Source of the DNA: a bacterium
Lineage (GTDB): Bacteria; Cyanobacteriota; Vampirovibrionia; Gastranaerophilales; Gastranaerophilaceae
Reading direction: 5' to 3'
NCBI GenBank assembly: GCA_017470245.1
Contig: JAFUEV010000067.1
Location: forward strand, 1 to 64,000
Length of the DNA stretch: 64,000 nt
Position 1 is the first letter of the stretch, and the number at the start of each line of letters is the position of its first letter. Shown here piece after piece: positions 25,448 through 34,826 of the stretch. A program made the position numbers and the translations under genes. Under the pieces are notes generated by a model. That model ran no database searches. It saw nothing but the letters and a program-made list of their open reading frames with translations, and was not told where the DNA came from.

Positions 25448-25491
25448 TATGTCCCTTTCGCAAATGTACGCGCTCAGGTGTTGTGCTTGTA

Positions 25492-25528
25492 CCCGAATTA
25501 GGACTAACGGTCTTGCCCTATATTCGGG
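25492..25528 (-). promoter_or_regulatory. Structured 5' leader of the R3H ATPase gene
   Basis: On the minus strand CCCGAATATAGG pairs with CCTAATTCGGG: 11 bp with one bulged A, capped by a 14-nt loop. It lies 45 nt before the start codon and downstream of the predicted transcription start. No T-tract follows, so it is not a terminator. No known riboswitch class was recognised. Confidence 0.55.
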
Positions 25529-25548
25529 GCTACCTATCTTCTATTTAT

Positions 25549-25577
25549 ATTATACCACTTTTTAATAAACTTTTCAA
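25549..25577 (-). promoter_or_regulatory. Promoter of the R3H ATPase gene
   Basis: TTGAAA, 17 nt, TATAAT on the minus strand, with TGG before the -10 (extended -10). The predicted start is near 25541, giving a leader of about 95 nt. Confidence 0.75.
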
Positions 25578-25664
25578 AAATTAATACTATATTTGTAGTA
25601 AATGTTACATATTATTAATAAAACAATTATTTATTTTGAAACAATCGCTTTGATGCTTTATTCT

Positions 25665-25693
25665 TTGCCTACACTACAATACTATAGTAGAAT
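25665..25693 (+). promoter_or_regulatory. Probable promoter of the RTX-like gene
   Basis: TTGCCT, 17 nt, TAGAAT. The spacer contains a 10-bp palindrome TACTATAGTA that could bind a regulator. Confidence 0.5.
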
Positions 25694-25734
25694 AAATTTA
25701 ATAAAGTGCAAAGTAATATAAAAGAGGTATTAAA

Positions 25735-28200
25735 ATGGCAAATGAAAAAGATTATTCAAAAGATGTAATTAAAACAAAAAAAGGTTATTCTGTTTCAACG
25801 GATGAAAGTGAAAACCAAACAGTATTTTTAAATAATTTTATACCGGAGAAAAAGAAAAATTTAACCGTTAATTTGAATAATTATGGCAACGTCAATACCT
25901 ATCATTCATCACTATTTGCTGAAACTATATCCGTAAACAACGGTACTTATAGTATGTATTTATACGGAAATAGCAATAAAACCGTTAAATTAGGTTCTAC
26001 GAGCGGAAACGATGTAAGAATATTAAATAGTGGTAAAAATACCATAACAGCAGGAGATGGCGGAAATACCTTTGAATTATCCAACTATGGTGCTAAGAAT
26101 ACAGTAACTGCAGGAACGGGAAATGATGCATATTATGTAAATTGGGGTACAAATAAAATAACCGATAAAGGTGGTGAAAACGAATATCACATTGATAGTA
26201 TTTCAACAAATACTATTACATCAGGTACAGGTGTTGATTGGTACTATATTGCAAGAGGAACAAACAATATAGTTGATAAAGGCGGAGATAATGAATTTTA
26301 TTATGACGGAGTTGAATACTATGGAACGGTAAAAACAGGAGCAGGAAACGATACTTTTGATATACTTGCAAAATCAAGCGATGGCAATCTTAAAATATAC
26401 TCCGGAAATGGAACTGATACTCTAAAAATACATAATCGTTCCACATCATTTTATTATCCGACAATTACCACTGATTTAGGAAATGATAAAGATTATGTTT
26501 TTGTTGATTATGAAGAGGGTACTGATGATATATCATTTACTAATATCAAAACAGGAAAAGGCGAAGATGAAGTTACAATTTCCGCAGGAAAAGAAAACAT
26601 TATTGATACAGGTAAAGATAAAGATGCTATTACAATAGATGGTGGTTTATACAATTATATCAATTCAGGTGATGGCGATGACACTATAACAGTAAAAACA
26701 CCTGATCTTGTTATTAGCACTCCTACTAATGTTATTAGAGCAGGAAAAGGAGCTGATGCTATTGAATTAGGTTTTGGAATAAATACCGTTTATGGTGAAG
26801 CAGGCGTTGACACAATAACAGCAACAGACGGAACAAATACAATCTATGGCGGAGCAGGAAAAGACAAGATAACAACATCAGATACAAGTATTAATACAAT
26901 ATATGCTGACGGTGATGAAATCAATTTAAATGGCGGAAACAATACAATTTATACAACTAAAAAAGGTAACATCATTACAACAACATATGGTGCTAATACA
27001 ATTAACCTTAAGCAAGGTGGAAATACATTAATAAATAATGGTAATCCGTATCTTGAAACAGTTAATATTGCTGGAAATAACAAAATTACAGTTAATAGTG
27101 ACGGTACAATAAATATAACCGCAACAAGCGGAGCCCAAACAATAACCCTTAATGATACAGGTAATATCTATGGAACATTATCTAAAGGAAACGACATTAT
27201 AACATCAAGTTCTACCGCTTCCGATACTACCAACAGCCTTGATGCAGGAGCAGGAAACGATAAATTTTATTTAAGTAAAGGAAATAAAATCTATCGTGGC
27301 GGAAGTGGTAATGATTATTTCCAAGTTACAGGTTATACAGGAAGCGGAAATATTTTATGGGGCGATAGCGGAAAAGATACGTTTGATATATATAAAAAAT
27401 GTACGGTTTTTGCAGGAGATGATAACGATACTATTAATATTAAAGGCGGAATAAGCTCTTCTATAGACGGTGGAAACGGTGTCGATAAGTTTAATATTGA
27501 GGGAAGTGAAGAATCTATTGTAGCATCAAACACAATAAACGGAGGAAACGGTAACGATATATTCAATATTAAAACTTTGTACAGTGTAGCAAATTCCTAT
27601 AATGGCGGAAATGGTATCGATACATTTAATATCTATAACGGCTCAAATGACAAGATAAATGGCGGAGAAGATAATGATATTTATAATTTATACGGCAGTA
27701 CAGGTTCAACAATAACTGATGATGATGGGACTAATACCTATATCATCAAAAAGAATTACACAGGGCAAACAAATATAAAAGATACAACTTCAAGTGCTAA
27801 ATTTGTTTTTAACAAGAGCTATAAACTATCAGGTGAAAGTAATGTCAATAATGGTATAATTGCAACCGATGCTAATACCGTAACTTTATTTGCAAACTTC
27901 TCTAAATCAACAGGTAAAATCGATGGGTATATGTCTTTGATTTTTGATATTGGACATGACGGATATACAGAAAACTACTTATATTACCAGAATACAGAAG
28001 CGTTTAATAATACATATAATATTAAAGGTAAAAATTATTCACTCGATTTTACCGTATTAGAACAAGACCTTGTTGCTTGGTTTGGAGAACATAATACTTA
28101 TAGCGGTTCTCTTGATGTTATGAACGGAAGTAATACCGATGATAAGGCTTCACTTCTTGCCGTATTCACACAAGACACCGCAAGTTGTTTTGTAAACTAA
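25735..28200 (+). CDS. RTX-like beta-roll protein, probable type I secretion substrate
   Basis: 821 aa with no N-terminal signal peptide or membrane helix. From about residue 85 to 670 it is a long run of glycine/aspartate repeats related to the nonapeptide GGxGxDxxx of RTX calcium-binding proteins (GAGNDTFDI, GGAGKDKIT, GGNGNDIFNI). Such repeats form calcium-bound parallel beta-rolls after export by type I secretion, guided by a C-terminal signal. The last 130 residues are non-repetitive and may contain that signal. No type I ABC exporter lies in this window. AAGAGG precedes the ATG. A terminator follows, so it is monocistronic. A second RTX protein is at 50650-55409. Confidence 0.85.
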   Translation: MANEKDYSKDVIKTKKGYSVSTDESENQTVFLNNFIPEKKKNLTVNLNNYGNVNTYHSSLFAETISVNNGTYSMYLYGNSNKTVKLGSTSGNDVRILNSGKNTITAGDGGNTFELSNYGAKNTVTAGTGNDAYYVNWGTNKITDKGGENEYHIDSISTNTITSGTGVDWYYIARGTNNIVDKGGDNEFYYDGVEYYGTVKTGAGNDTFDILAKSSDGNLKIYSGNGTDTLKIHNRSTSFYYPTITTDLGNDKDYVFVDYEEGTDDISFTNIKTGKGEDEVTISAGKENIIDTGKDKDAITIDGGLYNYINSGDGDDTITVKTPDLVISTPTNVIRAGKGADAIELGFGINTVYGEAGVDTITATDGTNTIYGGAGKDKITTSDTSINTIYADGDEINLNGGNNTIYTTKKGNIITTTYGANTINLKQGGNTLINNGNPYLETVNIAGNNKITVNSDGTINITATSGAQTITLNDTGNIYGTLSKGNDIITSSSTASDTTNSLDAGAGNDKFYLSKGNKIYRGGSGNDYFQVTGYTGSGNILWGDSGKDTFDIYKKCTVFAGDDNDTINIKGGISSSIDGGNGVDKFNIEGSEESIVASNTINGGNGNDIFNIKTLYSVANSYNGGNGIDTFNIYNGSNDKINGGEDNDIYNLYGSTGSTITDDDGTNTYIIKKNYTGQTNIKDTTSSAKFVFNKSYKLSGESNVNNGIIATDANTVTLFANFSKSTGKIDGYMSLIFDIGHDGYTENYLYYQNTEAFNNTYNIKGKNYSLDFTVLEQDLVAWFGEHNTYSGSLDVMNGSNTDDKASLLAVFTQDTASCFVN

Positions 28201-28263
28201 TTTATTTAATACATAAAATATTAGTCTGCAAACAGATAATTTAACAAGTTAAAACAAAATTTT

Positions 28264-28312
28264 TAAAGAGCTTGGCAATACATTAAATTACCAAGCTCTT
28301 AAAATATTTTTG
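28264..28312 (+). terminator. Terminator of the RTX-like gene
   Basis: Perfect 10-bp stem AAGAGCTTGG/CCAAGCTCTT with a 15-nt loop, followed by AAAATATTTTT. Confidence 0.65.
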
Positions 28313-28356
28313 ACATAATTAAATTTGGAATAAAAATTAACCAAATTAATCAAAAA

Positions 28357-28695
28357 CTAAACATTTTGTGTATCATTTTGTTTTGTAGAAATGCCCATAT
28401 CCTCAAGTGCCTTTAAAAAGCTTTGAGCAGTAGCCTTTTGAACATCCGGAGGAACAACCCTCAACAATTCAACCGTTCTTGAAATGACAGGGTCTTTATC
28501 ATACCAACGATTACATACCTTTGGTCTTACCATTTCATAGAATTTATCAATAGCTTCCTTTGAAACTTTCTTTTCTATTTCCTGCAAAAAAATCTCTGCT
28601 TGAGCCTTCAATTCATTTTGATAATTTTGCAAAAGATTAATTACTTCAAGCAAAACAGGATCATGATCATACCATCTCTTATAACTGTGATTCAC
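28357..28695 (-). CDS. Small protein with a duplicated RWYDxDPV motif
   Basis: 112 aa, family not recognised. Two halves align: KRWYDHDPVLLEVINLLQ (residues 6-23) and NRWYDKDPVISRTVELLR (about 62-79), each followed by a helical segment ending in FLQEI or FLKAL. It looks like an internal duplication of a roughly 55-residue helical unit. The start is GTG at 28695, with AAAGGAAG upstream, inside the last 17 bp of murA, so translation is coupled to murA. A link to cell-wall synthesis is only guilt by association. Confidence 0.8.
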   Translation of the reverse strand: MNHSYKRWYDHDPVLLEVINLLQNYQNELKAQAEIFLQEIEKKVSKEAIDKFYEMVRPKVCNRWYDKDPVISRTVELLRVVPPDVQKATAQSFLKALEDMGISTKQNDTQNV

Positions 28696-30004
28696 TTAGA
28701 CTTCCTTTATTTTGGTCGATAATAACAGAATCTTCTTCATTTATTCTTTGAATATCTGCTCCTATCATTCTAAACTTATTTTCAAGAAGTTCGTAACCTC
28801 TATCTATATGATATATGTTATCAATAGTACTTACACCCTCTGCCATAAGTGCAGCTATAACCAAAGATGCACCCGCTCTTAAATCTGATGCCTGAAGGTT
28901 TGCCCCCGTAAGATTTTTTACACCTTTTACAAGAGCATGATTTCTTTCCTGATGAATATCTGCTCCCATTTTTCTTAATTCGGGAACCTGCATAAATCTG
29001 TTTTCATAAAGACTTTCAGTAATAATACTAACCCCATCAGCTACTGTTGCAAGCGCCATTGCAAGAGATTGCAAATCAGTAGGAAATCCCGGATATGGCT
29101 GAGTAATAATATTAATAGCTTCCAATCTTCTTTTACAACTTACCTCTATTGAAGTAGGATCCAACAATTTAATATCCGCACCCATTTTAGTTAACTTAGA
29201 TGTGTAAAAAGTCAAATGGTTTGGAAATATATTTCTTATTATCCCTTTTCCTCTTGTAGCAATAAAAGCAGCCATATATGTACCTGCTTCAATTCTGTCA
29301 GGAATTGTTGTATATTCAATAGGTCTTAAATTTTCTTGTTTAACACCGTTTATAACTATTTCAGATGTACCTGCCCCAACAATATCAGCACCCATTGCAT
29401 TTAAGAAGTTTGCCAAATCTATAATTTCAGGTTCTTGAGCTGCATTTTGTATTCTTGTTGAACCTTCAGCAAGTACGGAAGCAAGCATAATATTTTCAGT
29501 TGCACCAACAGACGGAATATCCAAATAAATATCGGTTCCTACCAATTTTTTTGCCTTGGCATGTACATAACCGTTTTCTATTTTTACGTTTGTGCCAAGT
29601 GCTTCCAATCCTTTTATATGAAAATCAACTTTTCTTTCACCGATTGCACAACCACCTGGAAGTGCAACAACAGCTTCTTTACATCTTCCGACAAGTGCAC
29701 CGAGAACAACAAATGATGCCCTCATTCTGCTTACAAATTCATAACCAGCTCTTACACTTGTAATATCTGTTGCATCTATCACAATTGATTTTTCAAGTTT
29801 ATCATACTTTGTTTTTGCACCGAGTTGTTCAAGTACGTTTAACATAATTACAACATCGGTTAATTCGGGAACATTATATATTTTTGTAGCACCTTTTGCT
29901 AATAAAGCCGCTGCCATAAGCTTCAATACTGCATTCTTAGCACCGGAAATATGAACTTCCCCTTTTAACTGTCTTCCACCTATTATTTTAATTTTCTCAG
30001 TCAA
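28679..30004 (-). CDS. murA: UDP-N-acetylglucosamine 1-carboxyvinyltransferase
   Basis: First committed step of peptidoglycan synthesis: transfers enolpyruvate to UDP-GlcNAc. The N-terminal SGAKNAVLK binds substrate; the catalytic Cys is in PGGCAIGERKVD near residue 117. The open frame has an ATG at 30025, but the better start is TTG at 30004: GGAGG lies 4 nt before it, and the TATAAT at 30029-30034 would place transcription start after the ATG. Length is then about 441 aa, close to family norm. Followed by an overlapping small gene. Confidence 0.95.
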   Translation of the reverse strand: MTEKIKIIGGRQLKGEVHISGAKNAVLKLMAAALLAKGATKIYNVPELTDVVIMLNVLEQLGAKTKYDKLEKSIVIDATDITSVRAGYEFVSRMRASFVVLGALVGRCKEAVVALPGGCAIGERKVDFHIKGLEALGTNVKIENGYVHAKAKKLVGTDIYLDIPSVGATENIMLASVLAEGSTRIQNAAQEPEIIDLANFLNAMGADIVGAGTSEIVINGVKQENLRPIEYTTIPDRIEAGTYMAAFIATRGKGIIRNIFPNHLTFYTSKLTKMGADIKLLDPTSIEVSCKRRLEAINIITQPYPGFPTDLQSLAMALATVADGVSIITESLYENRFMQVPELRKMGADIHQERNHALVKGVKNLTGANLQASDLRAGASLVIAALMAEGVSTIDNIYHIDRGYELLENKFRMIGADIQRINEEDSVIIDQNKGSLSESQL

Positions 30005-30180
30005 TGTTCCTCCGAATGAAGTCAAAGAATTATATTATCCATAATAATATAATAATATAACTTATGTATTTCAGGGTAAATAGATTAACTATTGTAAACA
30101 CCTAATTATTATATCATTCAAATACACTATATTATAAGTGGAAATTTAATATAAAATATAATTAACAGTAGGATTAGTCT

Positions 30181-30576
30181 ATGATTACAAATGAAGAATT
30201 ACTAAACAACGCAAAAGATGCATCACAAAAGGCTTATAGCAAATATTCGGATTTTCAGGTAGGAGCATGTGCATTGTATGAAAGCGGTCATGTATATTCA
30301 GGCTGTAATGTTGAAAATTCAAGTTATGGGCTTGCTCTCTGTGCGGAAAGAAATGCAATGTCAAATGCAATAGCAAACGGAGAAACATCTAAAATTATTA
30401 AAATTGCAATATTTTCTCCTAAAACATCATTATGCTTTCCTTGCGGAGCGTGCAGACAATGGATTCAAGAATTTGCAAAAGGCTATAATACTGAAATAAT
30501 ACTTGAAGATAATAGTGGAGAAATAAAAATCTTTTATATTAATGATTTATTACCTCATTCTTTTGAATTAATATGA
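30181..30576 (+). CDS. cdd: Cytidine deaminase
   Basis: 131 aa, the tetrameric small form. The zinc and catalytic residues are in CAERNAM (about residues 53-59) and PCGACRQW (about 86-93). It converts cytidine and deoxycytidine to uridine forms for pyrimidine salvage. The sigma factor gene starts 35 bp after its stop, so they may share a transcript. AGGA lies upstream of the ATG. Confidence 0.94.
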   Translation: MITNEELLNNAKDASQKAYSKYSDFQVGACALYESGHVYSGCNVENSSYGLALCAERNAMSNAIANGETSKIIKIAIFSPKTSLCFPCGACRQWIQEFAKGYNTEIILEDNSGEIKIFYINDLLPHSFELI

Positions 30577-30611
30577 TATAATGATATACAGGAAATAAAG
30601 AGGTTGGCTTA

Positions 30612-31397
30612 ATGGCAGATTACACCATTAATTATGAAGAAATAGCAGAATATTTAAAACTATATAAGCAAGCACAAGACGATAAGCAGAAAAAACATTT
30701 ACAAAATATAATAGCGCTTGCGGCAATGCCATTAGTAAAAAAGATAGCAAGGGGATTAGCAAGAAGAAATACCGACCCTGTTGAAGATATTATTCAAGTC
30801 GGTAGCGTTGGACTCGTTAAAGCAATTCAACTTTATAATCCTCAAGTAAGTGAAAATTTTAAGACCTATGCTACATACCTTATAACAGGTGAAATAAGAC
30901 ACTATTTGCGTGATAAAGTATCTATGATAAAAGCACCGAGAGAAATTTATGAACTTGCATATCGTGTCAATAAATTAATGCAAAAATTAAAAGACGATGA
31001 AGGAAATGAACCTTCCGAAACTGTTTTGGCAGAAGAACTCGGTACATCCGTAGGGAAAATAAAAGAAGTTATTGATGTTGAAAGACGTAAGCAGACAATT
31101 TCTTTAGATCAAGTTATTTCAACAAGTAATGACGAATCTTTATCTTTATTTGATAAAATTGCTGATGATAATCATTATAATTTGGAATCTTTTCAGGAAG
31201 ATAAAATCCTTATTAATGATGCAATAAAGAAATTGGACGTAAAATTACAAGAAGTAGTTGTTTTAAATTATTTTGAGGATTTAAGCCAAACCCAAATAGC
31301 CCAAAGGCTTGGTATTTCACAAATGCAAGTATCCAGACGCCTTAAAAAAGCATTAAGCATGCTTCTTGGAATATTATCAGAAAAAGAAAAAGTATAG
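30612..31397 (+). CDS. SigF/SigB-family alternative sigma factor
   Basis: 261 aa sigma-70 family protein with region 2 (DIIQVGSVGLVKAIQLYNP), region 3 (EPSETVLAEELGTSVGKIK) and a region 4 helix-turn-helix (LSQTQIAQRLGISQMQVSRR) but no region 1.1, so a group 3 factor of the SigF/SigB type. In cyanobacteria SigF controls pilin and motility genes. The next gene, 13 bp downstream, is a prepilin peptidase, which supports a pilus-related role here. AGAGG precedes the ATG. No anti-sigma factor is adjacent. Confidence 0.88.
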   Translation: MADYTINYEEIAEYLKLYKQAQDDKQKKHLQNIIALAAMPLVKKIARGLARRNTDPVEDIIQVGSVGLVKAIQLYNPQVSENFKTYATYLITGEIRHYLRDKVSMIKAPREIYELAYRVNKLMQKLKDDEGNEPSETVLAEELGTSVGKIKEVIDVERRKQTISLDQVISTSNDESLSLFDKIADDNHYNLESFQEDKILINDAIKKLDVKLQEVVVLNYFEDLSQTQIAQRLGISQMQVSRRLKKALSMLLGILSEKEKV

Positions 31398-31410
31398 AAA
31401 CGAGTGTAAA

Positions 31411-32886
31411 ATGGATTTTGGAATATTATTTGTATGTTTTCTGATACTTGTTACAGGTGCTTGTATCGGAAGTTTTTTAAATGTGGTAGCATTAAGAGCA
31501 ATATCAAAAGAATCAATTGTATTTCCTGCTTCAAAATGCCCCGTTTGCGGTGAACACATTAAATGGTATGACAACATCCCTGTCTTTTCATATTTATTCA
31601 CCTTTAAAGGCAAATGCAGGAATTGCGGATGTAAAGTAAGCCTGCAATATCCCATTGTTGAAGCATTAACTGCTATTTTATTTTTGGCAGCAGTTTTTGC
31701 TTTCGGATTCACTATAAAAACAGTCATTGTTTTATTTTTATTATGTATTTCTATTGTAATAACAATCACTGACCTAAAAGAAAATTCAACTTACGATATT
31801 CATTTATGGATATTAATCATAGCATCTATTTTATCTTCATTATATTTTAACGGATTATCAAACTATACAGTACCATTAATCGGAGTTATTACCGGTGTAA
31901 TTGTTATGGAAATCATTGCAAGAGCAGGTTATTATCTTATCAAAAAAGAAGATACAACCTCAAACGAAAATAACAATATACAAAGCGAAGAACAAAATAA
32001 TAATGATAATTCGGAAGAAAATAAACAAACAAGTGTTGATGCACCATTTATGGAAAAAATATCTTATCCCATAATTACGATATTAGCAATATGTCTTGCA
32101 TTTACAGGCTATTCAATATATTTATTTAATGCACAAACATGGATTATATGTGTATTATTACTATTGTCCTTGATTTTGTGTATAGTTGATGTAAAAAGAC
32201 ACAATGTTTATGTTGTATTCCCTGTTCTTATCGGTGTAGTAACAATATTTACGGGAATTTGTACATTTTTAAATAACTATGCAAATCAATATTTAAATAT
32301 GGCATTATGCCTAGTATTTGGAGGCATTGCAATAAAATTAATAACAAAATACGGAAATTCAATAATTGAAAATATTCCCGTAAACGGAGAAATAGAAAAT
32401 AATCAAGAAAAAGCTCAACAAGATGAAGAAATAAAAGAGTACGTAGAGGAAAATAAACGTGCATTTGGTGAAGGAGATACTTATCTCGCAGCTGCATCAG
32501 GTGCGTTGCTTGGTTCTGTCGGATTTTTCCTTTCAATATTTATTTCAATTATTCTTCAAGCATTATGTATATTGCCGCAATACATAAAAAGTCTTATAAC
32601 ATATAAAAAATGCAGATTATTATTCGTATATTCATTAATAATAATAGTAACCGCATTACTGATTATATTGCCCAAAATACTTGTATTAGATGCTTATGAA
32701 ACATATACACTTGCGACAAGTGCAATTTTATTGGTTTTATATATGATTTCAACATTAAAGAAAACTACAAATGATAAAGCATTTAAAGCAATACCATTTG
32801 GTCCAGCAATATTAATTTCAACTTTCATAACATTTTTCTTTGGAAATTATATTATTAAATTTTTATTGGCTTATACGGGTATGTAA
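31411..32886 (+). CDS. Prepilin leader peptidase/N-methyltransferase, enlarged
   Basis: About 491 aa, nearly twice the usual 250-290. The N-terminal part is canonical: GSFLNVVALR, then CPVC and CRNC zinc pairs and the QYPIVE motif. The peptidase half seems duplicated: one unit begins ITDLKENSTYDIHLW, a second CIVDVKRHNVYVVFP, and the catalytic GxGD is present once as GEGDTYLAA near residue 365. Polar linkers rich in Asn and Glu separate the units, and about three extra membrane segments follow. The ATG at 31411 is preferred to the upstream 31366 because it gives the family N-terminus. It would process the pilin-like proteins at 18671 and 56748. Confidence 0.85.
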   Translation: MDFGILFVCFLILVTGACIGSFLNVVALRAISKESIVFPASKCPVCGEHIKWYDNIPVFSYLFTFKGKCRNCGCKVSLQYPIVEALTAILFLAAVFAFGFTIKTVIVLFLLCISIVITITDLKENSTYDIHLWILIIASILSSLYFNGLSNYTVPLIGVITGVIVMEIIARAGYYLIKKEDTTSNENNNIQSEEQNNNDNSEENKQTSVDAPFMEKISYPIITILAICLAFTGYSIYLFNAQTWIICVLLLLSLILCIVDVKRHNVYVVFPVLIGVVTIFTGICTFLNNYANQYLNMALCLVFGGIAIKLITKYGNSIIENIPVNGEIENNQEKAQQDEEIKEYVEENKRAFGEGDTYLAAASGALLGSVGFFLSIFISIILQALCILPQYIKSLITYKKCRLLFVYSLIIIVTALLIILPKILVLDAYETYTLATSAILLVLYMISTLKKTTNDKAFKAIPFGPAILISTFITFFFGNYIIKFLLAYTGM

Positions 32887-32889
32887 AAA

Positions 32890-33546
32890 TCAAATATTTA
32901 ATAAAGAAAGTTGTTTTGCTTTTTGAAAATGTTTTTCAAAGAATTTTTTTCTGTGCCACGGAGTCAAACCATATTCATCAACAGCTGCTAAATGTGCTTT
33001 TGTTAAATATCCTTTATTTTCTTCCCAGCCATATTGGGGGAATTTTTGGGCAAGTTCTTTCATAAACCTGTCACGACTGACTTTTGCCAATATACTTGCT
33101 GCTGCTATTGAGGCAGATTTAAAATCTCCTTTAACAATAGTTTGCTGGTTAAAATCAAACTGAGGTATTTTTTTATTTCCGTCCACGAGTATTATGATTT
33201 TCTCGGAATTTAATTGTTTAGAAACATTATAGCAGGCTATTTTCATTGAATTTAGTGATGTTCTTAAAATATTATTTTTTTCTATGTCTTCAACACTTCC
33301 TTGGGCTATAGAATATATAGAATTATCAATAATAATATTAAATAATTCTTCTCTTACTTTTTCCGACAACTGTTTTGAATCATTTAATTTTTCAAGTTGT
33401 TTTTTTAATTTAGTATCAATTTGGGTAAAACAAACAGCAGCTGCAAAAACAGGACCGGCACCGGGACCTCTTCCTGCTTCATCTGTTCCTATAATATAGT
33501 CGAAATCTTTTAAAAATTTTTTATCAAAATCAAATCTTTTATTCAT
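32890..33546 (-). CDS. rnhB: Ribonuclease HII
   Basis: Removes ribonucleotides and RNA from RNA-DNA hybrids. The DEAGRG motif (IGTDEAGRGPGAGPVFAAA) near residues 19-35 supplies active-site acids, and the C-terminal ring TPWHRKKF is typical. 218 aa is normal. Its start overlaps the end of rbgA by 8 bp, so they are coupled. It converges on the prepilin peptidase gene with a 3-bp gap. Confidence 0.95.
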   Translation of the reverse strand: MNKRFDFDKKFLKDFDYIIGTDEAGRGPGAGPVFAAAVCFTQIDTKLKKQLEKLNDSKQLSEKVREELFNIIIDNSIYSIAQGSVEDIEKNNILRTSLNSMKIACYNVSKQLNSEKIIILVDGNKKIPQFDFNQQTIVKGDFKSASIAAASILAKVSRDRFMKELAQKFPQYGWEENKGYLTKAHLAAVDEYGLTPWHRKKFFEKHFQKAKQLSLLNI

Positions 33547-34378
33547 TAATATCCAACGTTATTTTTCCCAGTCTGCCCGTTCTAAAATCATTTAAAATAT
33601 TTTGTGCACAACGTTTTGTATCTGCTCTACCGCCTTGAACAAGCCAGTTTCTTTTTAGAGCAATATTTTCAACAGTTATTTCTTCTTCATCTAAATTATA
33701 ATGTTCTTTTATTAAATTCGGATAAACAGTTGTGATATCTTTTAGAAAAATTTCGGCTACAGCTTCTACATCATAGGCATTTTCACCAATAGAATCAACA
33801 TAAGCCAATTTATATGCTTTATTTTGGTCTTCCTGTTTAAGAGGAATAATACCCGGTGTATCTAACAAATCAATTTTAGGATTAATTCTTACCCATTGTT
33901 GCTCACGAGTGACTCCTGCTTTTGCCCCTGTTTTTGTTTTTGCTTTTTTGATTAATTTATTGATTATACTTGATTTTCCAACATTAGGCATACCTACAAC
34001 CATAACTCGTACTGCACGAGGTAACAACCCTTTTTTCACAAGTGCAATAATTTTGGGTTGTCCAAGCTCAATAACTTTATTTAATATTTTTGATAAATCT
34101 CTGTTATCGGAAGCGCTTGTAGCCAATACATAAATATTTTTTTGTTCTTTAATATATTTAACCCATTTTTGAGTTTGTTCATTATCCGCCAAGTCTGATT
34201 TATTCAAAAGAATAAGTCTTGGTTTATCTTTTAAGAGTTTTTCTATATCAGGATATGTTGAACTCAAAGGTATGCGAGCATCCAAGACTTCAATAACAAC
34301 ATCAACTATGTTGATTTGTTCTTTGAGTTTTTTTTCAGCTTTTGCAATATGTCCGGGATACCAGTGAATGTGTTCCAT
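33539..34378 (-). CDS. rbgA: Ribosome biogenesis GTPase RbgA/YlqF
   Basis: Circularly permuted GTPase: the G4 motif NKSD (LLNKSDL, about residue 59) comes before the P-loop GMPNVGKSS (about residue 128) and the G3 motif DTPG (about 172). It helps late assembly of the 50S subunit. 279 aa is normal. AGAGG lies before the ATG. It is followed by rnhB, an arrangement also seen in Firmicutes (ylqF-rnhB), and preceded by rplS, separated by a terminator. Confidence 0.94.
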   Translation of the reverse strand: MEHIHWYPGHIAKAEKKLKEQINIVDVVIEVLDARIPLSSTYPDIEKLLKDKPRLILLNKSDLADNEQTQKWVKYIKEQKNIYVLATSASDNRDLSKILNKVIELGQPKIIALVKKGLLPRAVRVMVVGMPNVGKSSIINKLIKKAKTKTGAKAGVTREQQWVRINPKIDLLDTPGIIPLKQEDQNKAYKLAYVDSIGENAYDVEAVAEIFLKDITTVYPNLIKEHYNLDEEEITVENIALKRNWLVQGGRADTKRCAQNILNDFRTGRLGKITLDINE

Positions 34379-34425
34379 TTTAACCTCTTTTTAATATTTT
34401 AATATTAACATGAAGTATTACATAC

Positions 34426-34458
34426 AAAAAGAGCCTTACATAAAGTAAGGCTCTTTTT
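34426..34458 (-). terminator. Terminator of rplS
   Basis: AAAAAGAGCCTTAC/GTAAGGCTCTTTTT, a perfect 14-bp stem with a 5-nt loop; the T-tract is correct for the minus strand. Confidence 0.85.
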
Positions 34459-34472
34459 ATAATATTCCTAAT

Positions 34473-34826
34473 CTATTTTTTTTCAATTTTCTCTCTGATA
34501 CGAGTTGCTTTACCTGAACGTTCTCTTAAGTAATACAACTTAGCACGTTTAACATCACCACGTCTAACGATAGTAATTTTTTCAATACGTGGAGAATATA
34601 CAGGGAATACACGTTCAACGCCTACACCTTGGAAGGTTTTTCTAACGGTAATTGTCTTACCAACACCGCTGCCACGTTTTTTTAATATTGTGCCTTCAAA
34701 AGCCTGCGTTCTTTCCTTGTTTCCTTCGATAATTCTAACGGAAACTCTAACTGTATCTCCCGGATTTAATTCCGGTAATTCTTTATTTAAATATTCTTTT
34801 CCTAGATTTTCTACTATAGGGTTCAT
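34473..34826 (-). CDS. rplS: 50S ribosomal protein L19
   Basis: About 117 aa. ELNPGDTVRVSVRI, GTILKKRGSGVGKTITVRK and VERVFPVYSPRIEKI are diagnostic. The frame opens at 34844, but the ATG at 34826 has AAAGGA 8 nt upstream and gives the standard L19 N-terminus MNPIVENL. Transcribed alone with its own terminator. Confidence 0.95.
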   Translation of the reverse strand: MNPIVENLGKEYLNKELPELNPGDTVRVSVRIIEGNKERTQAFEGTILKKRGSGVGKTITVRKTFQGVGVERVFPVYSPRIEKITIVRRGDVKRAKLYYLRERSGKATRIREKIEKK

